Positions 1 through 7,799 of a stretch of 16,221 nt of DNA are shown piece after piece; the first letter of the stretch is position 1, and the number at the start of each line of letters is the position of its first letter. A model generated the notes under the pieces. That model was not told the origin of the DNA. It saw only the letters and a program-made list of their open reading frames with translations, and did not search any database. The position numbers and the translations under genes are program-made. This DNA comes from an uncultured Oscillospiraceae bacterium (lineage in GTDB: Bacteria; Bacillota; Clostridia; Oscillospirales; JAAYXM01): the NCBI GenBank assembly GCA_934646115.1, contig CAKUEM010000041.1:1-16221 (forward strand), in the 5' to 3' direction.

Positions 1-2
1 GT

Positions 3-40
3 AAAAAGCAGAACAGCGTGACTTCACGCCACGCTGTTCT
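3..40 (-). terminator. Rho-independent terminator of the small membrane protein gene
   Basis: An 11-bp stem forms between 10-20 and 30-40 with a 9-nt loop. Read on the minus strand it is followed after two bases by five T residues (positions 7-3). It lies about 55 bases past the stop codon of the small minus-strand gene, so it most likely ends that transcript. Confidence 0.65.
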
Positions 41-71
41 TACTAAACGCTATAAACCTGTCTTATTACGA

Positions 72-96
72 GCTGCCCTCATGCAGCAGTTTTTTT
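72..96 (+). terminator. Weak plus-strand terminator-like hairpin
   Basis: A 5-bp stem (72-76 with 83-87, 6-nt loop) is followed by AG and then seven T residues at 90-96. On the plus strand this could end a transcript coming from left of the window. It overlaps the last codons of the minus-strand small gene, so it may be fortuitous. Confidence 0.3.
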
Positions 97-376
97 ACAT
101 ATTTAACGTGATGAGCGCGCGCATGGTTTCCTGCGCGGCAAGCATTGCATCTTCCTGAATCGTTTTGACGACCGCGATCACGAAAATCGCGCCGAATATG
201 ACCGAGAGCGCCATTTTCCAGCCCATGGACCACTCGGTAAAATGGAACATAAAAAAGATCCCAAGCGGCGGAAATACCATTAAAAACAAAAATACAACGA
301 CCGGGTTTCCAAAAAACGACCGCACAGCCTCGCTTCCTTTCACAGTTTCTTTTGGGATATCATAGCACAGTTTCAT
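95..376 (-). CDS. Small two-helix membrane protein of unknown function
   Basis: A 93-residue protein if it starts at the ATG at 376. A longer version from a TTG at 412 is open, but neither start has a convincing ribosome binding site. The N-terminal part is polar (Met-Lys-Leu-Cys-Tyr-Asp). Two hydrophobic segments follow: about residues 23-45, containing a Pro-Pro-Leu-Gly motif, and about 51-70. The short tail carries several acidic residues. The Pro-Pro-x-Gly turn inside the first helix is seen in many short Firmicutes membrane proteins. No function can be assigned. It lies back to back with spoVAF with only 50 bases between the two starts, so the promoters must overlap or sit side by side. 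A terminator follows at 3-40, which supports it being a real gene. Confidence 0.55.
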   Translation of the reverse strand: MKLCYDIPKETVKGSEAVRSFFGNPVVVFLFLMVFPPLGIFFMFHFTEWSMGWKMALSVIFGAIFVIAVVKTIQEDAMLAAQETMRALITLNM

Positions 377-426
377 ACATTTTTCAATCACTTTTGCAGA
401 TACTGAAAGCAAAGGATGTGAGACTT

Positions 427-1827
427 ATGAAAATCGACTCTGCGCTGCGCGACGCGCAAACGCAGCTGCGCACGGCCATTCACGCCGCGGAAAGCTTTGA
501 TATCCTCACCCGCGAGATCGAGATCTGCGGGCGCGCGGCAACCCTGTTTTTCATCGATGGCTTCGTGAAAGACGAGATCATGGAAAAGCTGATGGAATTT
601 TTTTATTCGATCGATACGCCGGACGCGCTGCATGATGCGCAAAGCTTTGCGCGCAGGGGGATTCCCTATGTGGAGGTCGCGCTGGAGGATGAGCTTTCCG
701 CGATCACCACGCAATTTTTTTCGGGCGTGAGCGTGCTTCTTGTCGACGGATTTGACCGCGCGATCCTGATCGACACGCGCACCTATCCCCAGCGCGAGAC
801 CGGCGAGCCGGACAAAGACAAGGTATTTCGCGGCTCGAAAGACGGTTTTGTGGAAACGCTTGTTTTTAACACCGCGCTCATTCGCCGCCGCATTCGCGAC
901 AGCGCGCTGCGCATGGAATATTATCAAATTGGCACGACCTCAAAAACCGACGTGGCGCTCTGCTATCTTTCCTCACGCGCGGACCCGGCGCTGCTTGAAA
1001 AAATAAGGGCAAAGCTTTCTGCCATCCGCATAGACGCGCTGACGATGAATCAGGAAAGCCTTGCGGAGGCGCTCATTCGCCACCGCTGGTATAATCCGTT
1101 TCCAAAATTTAAATACACCGAGCGGCCGGACACGACCGCCGCGCAGATCCTTGAGGGCGACATTGTTCTGCTTGTGGACAACTCGCCCAGCGCGATGATC
1201 CTTCCGGTCACGCTGTTTGACGTGATCGAAGAGGCAAACGATTTTTACTTCCCGCCCATCACCGGGACGTATTTACGCCTGACGCGCTTTCTCGTTACGT
1301 TTTTGACCATGATGCTCACGCCGACCTGGCTGCTGCTTCTGCGATATCCGGAGCACATCCCCGGCTGGCTTTCGTTTATTCGGGTCGACGATCCGGTTTA
1401 TATCCCGATCTTTTTCCAGCTTCTGATCCTGGAATTTGCGATCGATGGGCTGAAGCTCGCCACGCTCAACACGCCCACCATGCTGACCACAACGCTCTCC
1501 ATGATCGGCGCGGTGATCGTCGGCGATTTCGCGGTAAAATCCGGCTGGTTTTCCGCGCAGTCGATGCTGTATATGGCGCTTGCCGCGATCGCAAATTACG
1601 CGCAGCCCGGCTATGAGCTGTCTTACGCGCTGAAATTCATGCGCATACTGCTTTTGATCACAACCGGGGTCGCCGGGCTTTGGGGCTATATTTTCGGCGG
1701 CGTGCTGATCGTTGTGATCCTCGCGTCTAACCGAACGGTCGCGGGCGGGAGCTATCTGTACCCGCTGTTTCCGTTCAACTGGAAGGATTTTAAAAAGAAG
1801 CTTCTGCGTATTCGGGCAGACGGCTAA
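427..1827 (+). CDS. spoVAF: SpoVAF, GerA-family stage V sporulation protein AF
   Basis: A 466-residue GerA-A/SpoVAF family protein. In spore formers SpoVAF sits in the inner spore membrane and is linked to SpoVA-dependent dipicolinic acid release during germination. The N-terminal soluble half holds the family block ICGRAATLFFIDGF (about residues 34-47). The middle holds an EGDIVLLVDNSPSAMILPVT-type block followed by the Phe-Pro-Pro-Ile-Thr-Gly-Thr-Tyr turn that enters the membrane. The C-terminal half has about four to five hydrophobic segments and ends in SNRTVAGGSYLYPLFPFNW and a basic tail. I chose the ATG at 427 because AAAGGA lies 10 bases upstream and the upstream codons (from 352) do not look like family sequence. 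No other spoVA gene is visible: its left neighbour points away and its right neighbour converges. It would be expected to be made in the forespore (family knowledge, not read from the sequence). Confidence 0.92.
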   Translation: MKIDSALRDAQTQLRTAIHAAESFDILTREIEICGRAATLFFIDGFVKDEIMEKLMEFFYSIDTPDALHDAQSFARRGIPYVEVALEDELSAITTQFFSGVSVLLVDGFDRAILIDTRTYPQRETGEPDKDKVFRGSKDGFVETLVFNTALIRRRIRDSALRMEYYQIGTTSKTDVALCYLSSRADPALLEKIRAKLSAIRIDALTMNQESLAEALIRHRWYNPFPKFKYTERPDTTAAQILEGDIVLLVDNSPSAMILPVTLFDVIEEANDFYFPPITGTYLRLTRFLVTFLTMMLTPTWLLLLRYPEHIPGWLSFIRVDDPVYIPIFFQLLILEFAIDGLKLATLNTPTMLTTTLSMIGAVIVGDFAVKSGWFSAQSMLYMALAAIANYAQPGYELSYALKFMRILLLITTGVAGLWGYIFGGVLIVVILASNRTVAGGSYLYPLFPFNWKDFKKKLLRIRADG

Positions 1828-1880
1828 AAACGGACATGGCGTGCCGCATGGGGGATGCGGTACGCCATGTCCTTTATCAT
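1826..1880. terminator. Bidirectional terminator between spoVAF and the catabolic operon
   Basis: An 18-bp stem (1832-1849 with 1855-1872, one G-T pair) encloses a five-G loop. On the plus strand TTTATCAT follows; on the minus strand five T residues follow (1830-1826). It serves spoVAF from the left and the long minus-strand operon from the right. The minus-strand tail is the better of the two. Confidence 0.9.
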
Positions 1881-1916
1881 AGGAGGGGTCTCTCCCTGCC
1901 GGGAGGATAGGGGGGC

Positions 1917-2639
1917 CTAATCCTCCGCAGCAGACTTTAATGCTCGGATCGTCTCGCGCAGCTTCGGGAGGTCGTCATGCAGCTTTAAAATTGTGCTGCC
2001 CACGAACACACCGTCCGCCCCGGCGTCGCGCGCCATTGCGATGTCGTCGGTCGTATAGATCCCAACGCCCGCATAGATCTCGCGTGTTATGCCCAGCTCG
2101 CGCAGATGACGAATGCAGTCTTTGAGGGTTGGGGTTTTGGGGTTTACGTTCCCGGTCGTCGGCTTCGCCTGTACATATACAAAGCCGTTCGCCGAAAGCG
2201 CCGCCTGCACCTCATCCTCCGGTTGATGGAACTGCACATAGCAGGAGGCGTGGATTCCGCGCGCAATCAGCTCGCGCAGCACCTCCGGATGCTGATTCCC
2301 GACATAAATAATATCGCCAAAGCCGTTATTTAAAATAAAATCTGCATATTTCTGCACGCCGATCTCCATCACCGTGTTCTCATAAGCGAGCACGATGAAG
2401 CGCGTGTTCGGATGCTGCGCCTTGATTTTTAATATTCCTGCCATATAATCATCGTAATTGTCGTTTGCGCGCAGCGCCTCCGCCATGCGTCCGGCGATCA
2501 GCTCGCCCTCTAAATACGGGTCACGCGAGGGAAAATCCACCTCGATGATATCGCAGCCGGCGTTTACGTATTCGCTCGCCATGCGGATGCTCGCGTCGAT
2601 CGAGGGATATCCGTTGGATAAATAACAAATCAGTTTCAT
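1917..2639 (-). CDS. TrpA-like TIM-barrel protein (divergent tryptophan synthase alpha homologue)
   Basis: 240 residues with the layout of tryptophan synthase alpha chain. The barrel opens with an YLSNGYPS segment, where TrpA has Tyr-x-x-x-Gly-x-Pro. Next comes AGCDIIEVDFPSRDPYLEGE, aligning with the TrpA segment that carries both catalytic acids: Glu33 matches catalytic Glu49, and the position of Asp60 is Glu44. Tyr155 and a Thr-Thr-Gly loop (161-163) match the Tyr175/GxTG region, and GVGI (191-194) with GADGVFVGS (207-215) form the phosphate-binding end. No trpB or other trp gene is near. It is the last gene of a nucleoside-type catabolic operon and overlaps the dehydrogenase upstream by an ATGA. 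I infer an aldolase- or lyase-type reaction on a phosphorylated sugar product rather than tryptophan synthesis. The reaction is unknown. Confidence 0.8.
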   Translation of the reverse strand: MKLICYLSNGYPSIDASIRMASEYVNAGCDIIEVDFPSRDPYLEGELIAGRMAEALRANDNYDDYMAGILKIKAQHPNTRFIVLAYENTVMEIGVQKYADFILNNGFGDIIYVGNQHPEVLRELIARGIHASCYVQFHQPEDEVQAALSANGFVYVQAKPTTGNVNPKTPTLKDCIRHLRELGITREIYAGVGIYTTDDIAMARDAGADGVFVGSTILKLHDDLPKLRETIRALKSAAED

Positions 2640-3778
2640 TCATATGCCTCCATATAAAGCTCTTCGAGCTGCAGGACCGTCGGAATGATCGGGTTGGTCT
2701 TCGTGCAGCCGTCGGCAAGCGCCATCTCCGCCATCTCGTGCAGCTTTTCGATAAACGCCGCGCGATCCGGCACAAGCTCATGCAGCTTATCCGGAATACC
2801 TACCGCACGCCGCAGCTCGCGCACCGCAAGGATGAGGCCCGCCTCGCCCAGCTCGTCCGCCATCGACTGATAGCGCGCCGCCGCCTCGGCGTTCTGCGCG
2901 TTAAACTGCATCACATACGGCAGCAGCACCGCATTGGAAAGCCCATGCGGCAGCGAGAACACGCTGCCGAGCGTATGCGCCATCGAATGCACGATGCCGA
3001 GCGACACGTTGGTAAATGCCATGCCCGCGACCGTAGAGGCGTTGAGCATCTTTTCGCGGTAGGCAAGGTTTTTTCCATCGCGATAGGCGAGCGGCAGATA
3101 TTTCATAATATCACGCACCGCGGCGCGCGTTAAAATATCGCTTAAAAAATGCGCGCGCGTGGAAACAAGCGCCTCCAGCGCATGGGTCAGCGCGTCCATC
3201 CCGGTGTCCGCCGTGATTTTGGGCGGCATGGTCGCGGTGATCTCCGGGTCGCAGATCGCAACGTCCGGCATCATCTCCATATCTCCGATGCCATGCTTGA
3301 TATGCGTTTCATTATCGGTGATCACGATCGAGCGCGACACCTCGCTCGCCGTGCCCGCGGTGGACGGGATGCACACCATGCGTGCGCGCCCGCGCAGCTT
3401 CGGGATCTTTTTGGGCGGCAGGATGTCAGAAAGTTTTGTCAGCTCCGGATGCTCATAATACACCCACATCGCCTTCGCCGCGTCCATCGCCGAGCCGCCG
3501 CCCAGCGCAACGATCCAATCCGGCTGGAACTCCTGCATTTTCTTCGCGCCGCGCATCACGGTCTCAAACCCGGGGTCCGGCTCCACGCCGGTCATCACGT
3601 CGACCGCCATGCCGCCCTCCTCCAGCAGACCGCGCACGCGCGCCAGCGCCCCGCCCTCAACCATCGAGCGCCCCGCCGTGACGATAAATGCGCGCTTGCC
3701 ATCAAGCGTTTTTAAATGTGCAAGGCAGCCCTCGCCAAAAATCATCTGGTCGCCGCCTAAACGAATCGGTCTCATCAT
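2636..3778 (-). CDS. Iron-containing alcohol dehydrogenase (group III)
   Basis: 380 residues. The N-terminal dinucleotide-binding domain has a GGGS loop at 93-96 and the STAGTASEV segment at about 139-147. The C-terminal helical domain carries the four metal ligands of the family: Asp195, His199, His264 and His278 (in Leu-Pro-His-Gly). The family reduces aldehydes or oxidises alcohols with NAD(P), usually with Fe2+. An AGGAGG lies nine bases before the ATG at 3778; a second ATG follows directly at 3775. The gene begins 13 bases after the BtpA-like gene and overlaps the TrpA-like gene by four bases, so the three are probably made together. I infer that it handles an aldehyde or polyol released by the operon's TIM-barrel enzymes. 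Substrate unknown. Confidence 0.92.
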   Translation of the reverse strand: MMRPIRLGGDQMIFGEGCLAHLKTLDGKRAFIVTAGRSMVEGGALARVRGLLEEGGMAVDVMTGVEPDPGFETVMRGAKKMQEFQPDWIVALGGGSAMDAAKAMWVYYEHPELTKLSDILPPKKIPKLRGRARMVCIPSTAGTASEVSRSIVITDNETHIKHGIGDMEMMPDVAICDPEITATMPPKITADTGMDALTHALEALVSTRAHFLSDILTRAAVRDIMKYLPLAYRDGKNLAYREKMLNASTVAGMAFTNVSLGIVHSMAHTLGSVFSLPHGLSNAVLLPYVMQFNAQNAEAAARYQSMADELGEAGLILAVRELRRAVGIPDKLHELVPDRAAFIEKLHEMAEMALADGCTKTNPIIPTVLQLEELYMEAYE

Positions 3779-3791
3779 GCTGCATGTCCTC

Positions 3792-4586
3792 CTATCTGTG
3801 AATTGCGTCCATCAACGCGCGCGTCAGCTCGTAAGAGATCGGGTTTTCCAGCTTCCCGCCCTCTTTCAGGCTCGACCCGACGATCGCGCCGTCTGCAATT
3901 TCAAACTGCTCGTTGATGTTCTGCGTTTTCACGCCGCTGCCCGCGATGATCGGGATCGAGGTGACTTTCTTTGCGCGCTCGATGATCTCAAGCGGGGTCT
4001 CCGTTCCGATATGCGTTCCGGTCACGATGATGCCGTCTGCGCCGCAATCCTGCGCCGCCTTGGCGGAATCCTCGATCGTGACGTGCGTCAGCACCATATG
4101 CGTGTGCTTCACATGAATGTCCGCTAAAATTTTAATACTCTCGCCGTGGATGCTGTTGCGGAACGCCATTGCGCGGCGCGCGCACGGCTCAATGATCCCG
4201 CCGTAAAACTCAACGGTATCCACAAACACCGGGATGCGCACAAAGCCCGCGCCCACCGCCTTTGCGATCGAAAGCGCCGCTTCATAATCGCTCATCGCCG
4301 CATCAATGCCGACCGGGATCGTCACCCGCTCTGCCACGCGCGCGGACACCGCGGCAAGCGCCGCGACCTGCGCGGTATCCATGCGGACACCGAACGGCCC
4401 GTCGCCCATGTTTTCCACAATGATCGCGTCCACGCCGGCGCGCTCCAGCGTTTCCGCATCGGCGATCGCCTGCGCCATGATCTTGTCCATATTATCTTTA
4501 AAAAACGCCGTTCCCGGCAGCGGCAGGCAATGCACCATGCCGATCACAAATTTTCCGCCGCTTCGATAAAAGCTCATATCCGCCAT
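3792..4586 (-). CDS. BtpA/SgcQ-family TIM-barrel protein
   Basis: 264 residues from the ATG at 4586, which has AAAGGAG about eight bases upstream; the frame is open further but lacks a signal. Family marks in order: GMVHCLPLPG (16-25), VENMGDGPFG (57-66), ADIHVKHTH (155-163), CGADGIIVTG (181-190), IIAGSGV (213-219) and AIVGSSLK (234-241). The fold is an eight-stranded barrel with a phosphate-binding glycine loop near the C terminus. The family is named after cyanobacterial BtpA (photosystem I biogenesis), but in heterotrophs such as E. coli SgcQ it sits in sugar operons and its reaction is not established. Here it lies 16 bases after the nucleoside phosphorylase and 13 before the dehydrogenase. 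I infer a role in breakdown of the sugar part of the imported compound. Confidence 0.88.
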   Translation of the reverse strand: MADMSFYRSGGKFVIGMVHCLPLPGTAFFKDNMDKIMAQAIADAETLERAGVDAIIVENMGDGPFGVRMDTAQVAALAAVSARVAERVTIPVGIDAAMSDYEAALSIAKAVGAGFVRIPVFVDTVEFYGGIIEPCARRAMAFRNSIHGESIKILADIHVKHTHMVLTHVTIEDSAKAAQDCGADGIIVTGTHIGTETPLEIIERAKKVTSIPIIAGSGVKTQNINEQFEIADGAIVGSSLKEGGKLENPISYELTRALMDAIHR

Positions 4587-4602
4587 GTTTCTCGCTCCTT
4601 TC

Positions 4603-5361
4603 TTATTTCCCGCCGTGCTCGCGCTCGAAGAGCACAAACCCCTCCAGCACCGCGCGGCATAAATCCTCTTCCGACTGCGTGCGCGCCTCGCCGAGCAGTT
4701 GCTCCTTGAGGTTTTCCAGCACGGTCGTCATCGTGACGATACAGGCGCGAACGCCCATCAAATTCGCAAGCGTCAGCATGCACGCCGACTCCATGTCTGC
4801 GCCCAGGATGCGATATTTTTTCAGCTCACGGAACGTATCCGCCGGGTCAAAGCCCAATTCGCGCGAAAGACGCGACTCTTTCATCTGGCTGTAAAATCCG
4901 TCCAGCGTGGCGGAAATTCCGCTCACGACCTCGCGTCCGACCGCCTGCGCGCCGCGGCGCATGCAATCATGCAGCGTGAAATCCGCGACCGCCGGATAGC
5001 CCTCCGGAACGTAGGTGCTGCTCGTTGCCTCGCCGCGCATACACCCGGTCGGGATAAACATTTTGCCGAGCATGTCGTCGCGCAGACCCATCACCGTGCC
5101 CATGCGCACCGCGACCTCCATTCCGCTCTCATACATTTCCTCCATCGCGATCGCCGCGCTCGGCGCGCCGATCCCGGTCGATGTGACCGTGACCGGAACG
5201 CCCCGGTATGTGCCGGTGTAGGTATTGAATTCGCGCGAGAACGCAACGTGCTTCGGCTCGTCTAAATACTTAGAGAGCATCTCCACGCGCCAGGGATCGC
5301 CCGAGAAAATCACATATTTCGCGATCGACTCGCGGTCGGCTTTCAAATATAACGTACTCAT
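4603..5361 (-). CDS. Nucleoside phosphorylase, uridine phosphorylase-like
   Basis: 252 residues of the PNP/UDP phosphorylase superfamily, which split nucleosides with phosphate into base and sugar-1-phosphate. Visible marks: FSGDPWR (19-25), where Gly-Asp-Pro and Arg25 serve phosphate; TSTGIGAPSAAIAMEE (60-75); RMGT (86-89); and GADMESA (187-193), whose Met190-Glu191 pair binds ribose. The region before MESA reads FYSQMKES. It does not show the Gln-Glu-Arg uracil-recognition triad of E. coli Udp at the expected spacing, so the base may not be uracil. AGGGGG lies upstream of the ATG and the kinase ends ten bases before. Together with the transporter it is the main reason to call this a nucleoside pathway. 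Confidence 0.87.
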   Translation of the reverse strand: MSTLYLKADRESIAKYVIFSGDPWRVEMLSKYLDEPKHVAFSREFNTYTGTYRGVPVTVTSTGIGAPSAAIAMEEMYESGMEVAVRMGTVMGLRDDMLGKMFIPTGCMRGEATSSTYVPEGYPAVADFTLHDCMRRGAQAVGREVVSGISATLDGFYSQMKESRLSRELGFDPADTFRELKKYRILGADMESACMLTLANLMGVRACIVTMTTVLENLKEQLLGEARTQSEEDLCRAVLEGFVLFEREHGGK

Positions 5362-5371
5362 GCTCTTCCCC

Positions 5372-6319
5372 CTAAAACTTCAGCGTGCGGCAGCGCTCTG
5401 CAAACGCCGCATAGTCCGGCGCTCCGGTCACACAGCCGATTTTTTCAATGATAAACGAGGAGAGAACGCTGCCCTGACGGCAGCACTGCTCCACCGGGTC
5501 GCCGTTTAAATATCCAAACAGGAAGCCCGCCATATACGCATCGCCGCCGCCCGTCGTGTCGATCGGGCGCCCGACCTCCGCCGCGCCGACTGCTCCGGTC
5601 TCAACGCCGTTTGGCGTTTTGACGTAATAGCGGCTGCCGCGCTTGCCAAGCGTTGTTATAATAATGCGCGCGCGCCCCTGCTCGAACAGATCGGTGATCG
5701 CTTCCAGCCCAAACAGGCTCTCGATCTCCGCGCGCTCCGCCTCATTGGTGAAAATAATTTCGCTATAGTGCAAAATTTCTTTGAGAAGCGGCGGGGGAAA
5801 TCCCTCCAGATCGCTCTTCATGCCGAATACCAGGGGCGTTTCGGTCTCCTTGCATTTTTGGAAAAACTCGATATTATCCTGATATCCGCCGATCGTAAGC
5901 ACGGCGAGCTGAGAATCAGAAAACAGCTTGGAATCCAGCGGTTTTGCGTATTTCGCATCCATCGCGCCGGGATAAAAGATCGTGATATGATCGCGATTCT
6001 CGTCTAAAATCAGGTAGCAGTTGGAGGTGGTCTCGTTTGGGATCACGGTCACGCCGTCGGTACAGACGCCGATCTCGCGCAGTTTTTTCAAAAACCCGGT
6101 CTCCTCCAGGTCGTCCGCGCCCAGGCGGATGACCGGAAGCGGCTTCTTGCCCAGCCGCGCGAGCAGATAGGCAATATTCGTGCAGCAGCCGCCGTAATAG
6201 ATCTTCGCGTTGTCGCTGTTTTGCACGATCGAGGTGAAGCCGACGCGCGCGGGCGCATCAATTTTTATAATGCGGTCCATGCTGACATAGCCGCTGAGGA
6301 TCGCGTCATACTTCGCCAT
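5372..6319 (-). CDS. PfkB-family sugar or nucleoside kinase
   Basis: 315 residues from the ATG at 6319, preceded by GGAGGAGGG. The gene overlaps the end of the cysteine hydrolase by 14 bases. An N-terminal GYVSMDRIIKI strand is followed by the first PfkB signature region, YYGGCCTNIAYLLARLG (about 41-57). Asn192 lies in a Thr-Asn-Glu-Ala-Glu segment, and the second signature is DTTGGGDAYMAG (254-265), with Asp260 as the catalytic base and the glycines forming the anion hole. The family uses ATP to phosphorylate ribose, nucleosides or other sugars. The overall look recalls archaeal-type nucleoside kinases, but this cannot be settled by eye. Being next to a phosphorylase, it could act on the nucleoside itself or on the released sugar. 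Confidence 0.88.
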   Translation of the reverse strand: MAKYDAILSGYVSMDRIIKIDAPARVGFTSIVQNSDNAKIYYGGCCTNIAYLLARLGKKPLPVIRLGADDLEETGFLKKLREIGVCTDGVTVIPNETTSNCYLILDENRDHITIFYPGAMDAKYAKPLDSKLFSDSQLAVLTIGGYQDNIEFFQKCKETETPLVFGMKSDLEGFPPPLLKEILHYSEIIFTNEAERAEIESLFGLEAITDLFEQGRARIIITTLGKRGSRYYVKTPNGVETGAVGAAEVGRPIDTTGGGDAYMAGFLFGYLNGDPVEQCCRQGSVLSSFIIEKIGCVTGAPDYAAFAERCRTLKF

Positions 6320-6878
6320 GCAGCTCGCCCTCCTCCAGCATCCGCGCAAGCTCCTCCATCGAGATCACATGCCCGAGATATTTATCAATGTCGGTCAAAT
6401 GCACGGCATTCACCGTTTCATCATTGGTCGCCACGCATTCGCGCACGACATACGGGACGTAATCTAAATTATACGCATCGGTCACTGTTGCGCGGATACA
6501 ACAATTTGTTTTTGTTCCAACCACGATGACCGCCTCGATGTGATGCTCGCGCAGGACCATATCGAGATCTGTGCCGAAAAAGCCGCTGTAGCGCCGCTTT
6601 TTGATCACATAGTCGTCATCGCTTACCGGGAGCATCGAGTCGATCTCGTCGCCGCCCGTGCCCTCGATGCAGTTTTTGCGCATATTCACAAGGTTTTTAT
6701 CGAACTTCCCGGCGCGGTAGCTATGCCGCAGGAAGATGACCGGAAGCCGATGCGCGCGGCAATTATCCAGCACGCTGCGGATCTTCGGCAGGATCTCCCG
6801 GTTTTGCGGATAAAACACCAGACCGTTCGGGTCGGTAAAATCATAAACCATATCGACAATGATCAGTGCAGTTTTCAT
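6306..6878 (-). CDS. Isochorismatase-family cysteine hydrolase
   Basis: 190 residues with the complete catalytic triad of the family: Asp9 (LIIVDM), Lys94 (in KKRRYSGFFGTDL) and Cys127 (GTKTNCCIRATVTDA). A second cysteine, Cys126, sits beside it. Members include nicotinamidase, N-carbamoylsarcosine amidase and ureidoacrylate hydrolase; most cut an amide or ureido bond. The lack of an obvious nicotinamidase metal-site motif and the operon setting argue for an amide or ureido product derived from the imported compound. It starts five bases after the second permease, with GGAG eight bases upstream of the ATG. The true substrate cannot be read from the sequence. Confidence 0.88.
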   Translation of the reverse strand: MKTALIIVDMVYDFTDPNGLVFYPQNREILPKIRSVLDNCRAHRLPVIFLRHSYRAGKFDKNLVNMRKNCIEGTGGDEIDSMLPVSDDDYVIKKRRYSGFFGTDLDMVLREHHIEAVIVVGTKTNCCIRATVTDAYNLDYVPYVVRECVATNDETVNAVHLTDIDKYLGHVISMEELARMLEEGELHGEV

Positions 6879-6883
6879 GATGC

Positions 6884-7795
6884 TTACTCCAATCTGAAGC
6901 CGCGATTGCGCGTCTTCTTCGCCTGAATGCCGGACGCGATCGCCAGCACGACCACGATCATCAGATACGGCACCATCTCAAGCAGCCCGGACGCCGGACC
7001 TGCAACCACGCCAAGGTGGATCGCGAGGCTGCGCGCAAGCCCGAACACCAGCGCATACGCCGTGGTTTTCAGCGGCATGCCGCGTCCGCAGAAGATGGCG
7101 GCGATCGCGATGAAGCCGCGCCCCGCGGTCATATCCGGCGTGAAGAGCGCAAGGCTTTCCACCGAGAGGTTCGCCCCGGCGAGCGCGCAGAGCACAGCGC
7201 CGATCAGAACCGCCGCATATTTGATCACATTCACTTTAATGCCAACGGATTTTGCCGCTTCCTCATTCTCGCCGACCACGCGGACATACACGCCGAATTT
7301 CGTTTTAAACATCAACACGCTCGCGAGGAAGATCATGAGAAACGACAGATAGGTGATCGCTGTATGCCCGCTCAGCAGCGGACCGAGGATCGGGATATTC
7401 TGAAGGCCCGGGATATGGATCTTCAGCGCCGCCACATCGACGATGCTCGACACGTTGATATTTGCAACGCCCATGACCTTCAGGATAAAGGCGGAGAACA
7501 TGCTGACAAACAGGTTCACGCCAAGCCCTGTGATAATAAAATTACTTTTCAGCGTGATGGCAAACACCGAGAAGATCACGCCGATCAGAAGTGTGCATAA
7601 CACAGCGAGCAGAATGCCAAGCCAGATCGAGCCGGTCAGCAGGACGAACAGTGCGCTTGAAAACGCGCCCATAAGCATCATGCCCTCCAGGCCGATATTT
7701 AGCACATTGACCTTGTGCGCGAAGATGCCGCCCAGCACGGCGAGGATGATCGGGACGCTGCTGACCACGAAATCATATAAAATATTTGAAAGCAT
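6884..7795 (-). CDS. ABC transporter permease, BMP/nucleoside type (second subunit)
   Basis: 303 residues, very hydrophobic, with about eight to nine membrane segments, of the branched-chain/sugar permease superfamily (BPD_transp_2). It holds the block NVLNIGLEGMMLMGAFSSA (about residues 28-46), and the other permease has a matching block. The start at the ATG 7795 is preferred because AAGGGGGA lies eight bases upstream and only four bases separate it from the previous stop; a longer frame to 7858 exists but runs into the previous gene. The subunit pairs with the product of 7800-8873 to form the membrane channel. The two-permease, double-ATPase, BMP-lipoprotein layout is that of nucleoside importers such as B. 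subtilis NupNOPQ. Confidence 0.92.
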   Translation of the reverse strand: MLSNILYDFVVSSVPIILAVLGGIFAHKVNVLNIGLEGMMLMGAFSSALFVLLTGSIWLGILLAVLCTLLIGVIFSVFAITLKSNFIITGLGVNLFVSMFSAFILKVMGVANINVSSIVDVAALKIHIPGLQNIPILGPLLSGHTAITYLSFLMIFLASVLMFKTKFGVYVRVVGENEEAAKSVGIKVNVIKYAAVLIGAVLCALAGANLSVESLALFTPDMTAGRGFIAIAAIFCGRGMPLKTTAYALVFGLARSLAIHLGVVAGPASGLLEMVPYLMIVVVLAIASGIQAKKTRNRGFRLE

Positions 7796-7799
7796 CGCC

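Noticed and set aside
1892..1905. Small CTCCC/GGGAG hairpin after the TrpA-like gene
   Set aside because: Only five base pairs and no T run; the nearby 18-bp hairpin at 1832-1872 explains termination.
1917..2639. Assignment as true tryptophan synthase alpha chain
   Set aside because: Catalytic Asp position is Glu, loops differ, and there is no trpB or trp operon nearby.
3149..3715. Plus-strand frame opposite the iron alcohol dehydrogenase
   Set aside because: Very Arg/His rich shadow; the minus-strand gene has all metal ligands and a good start signal.
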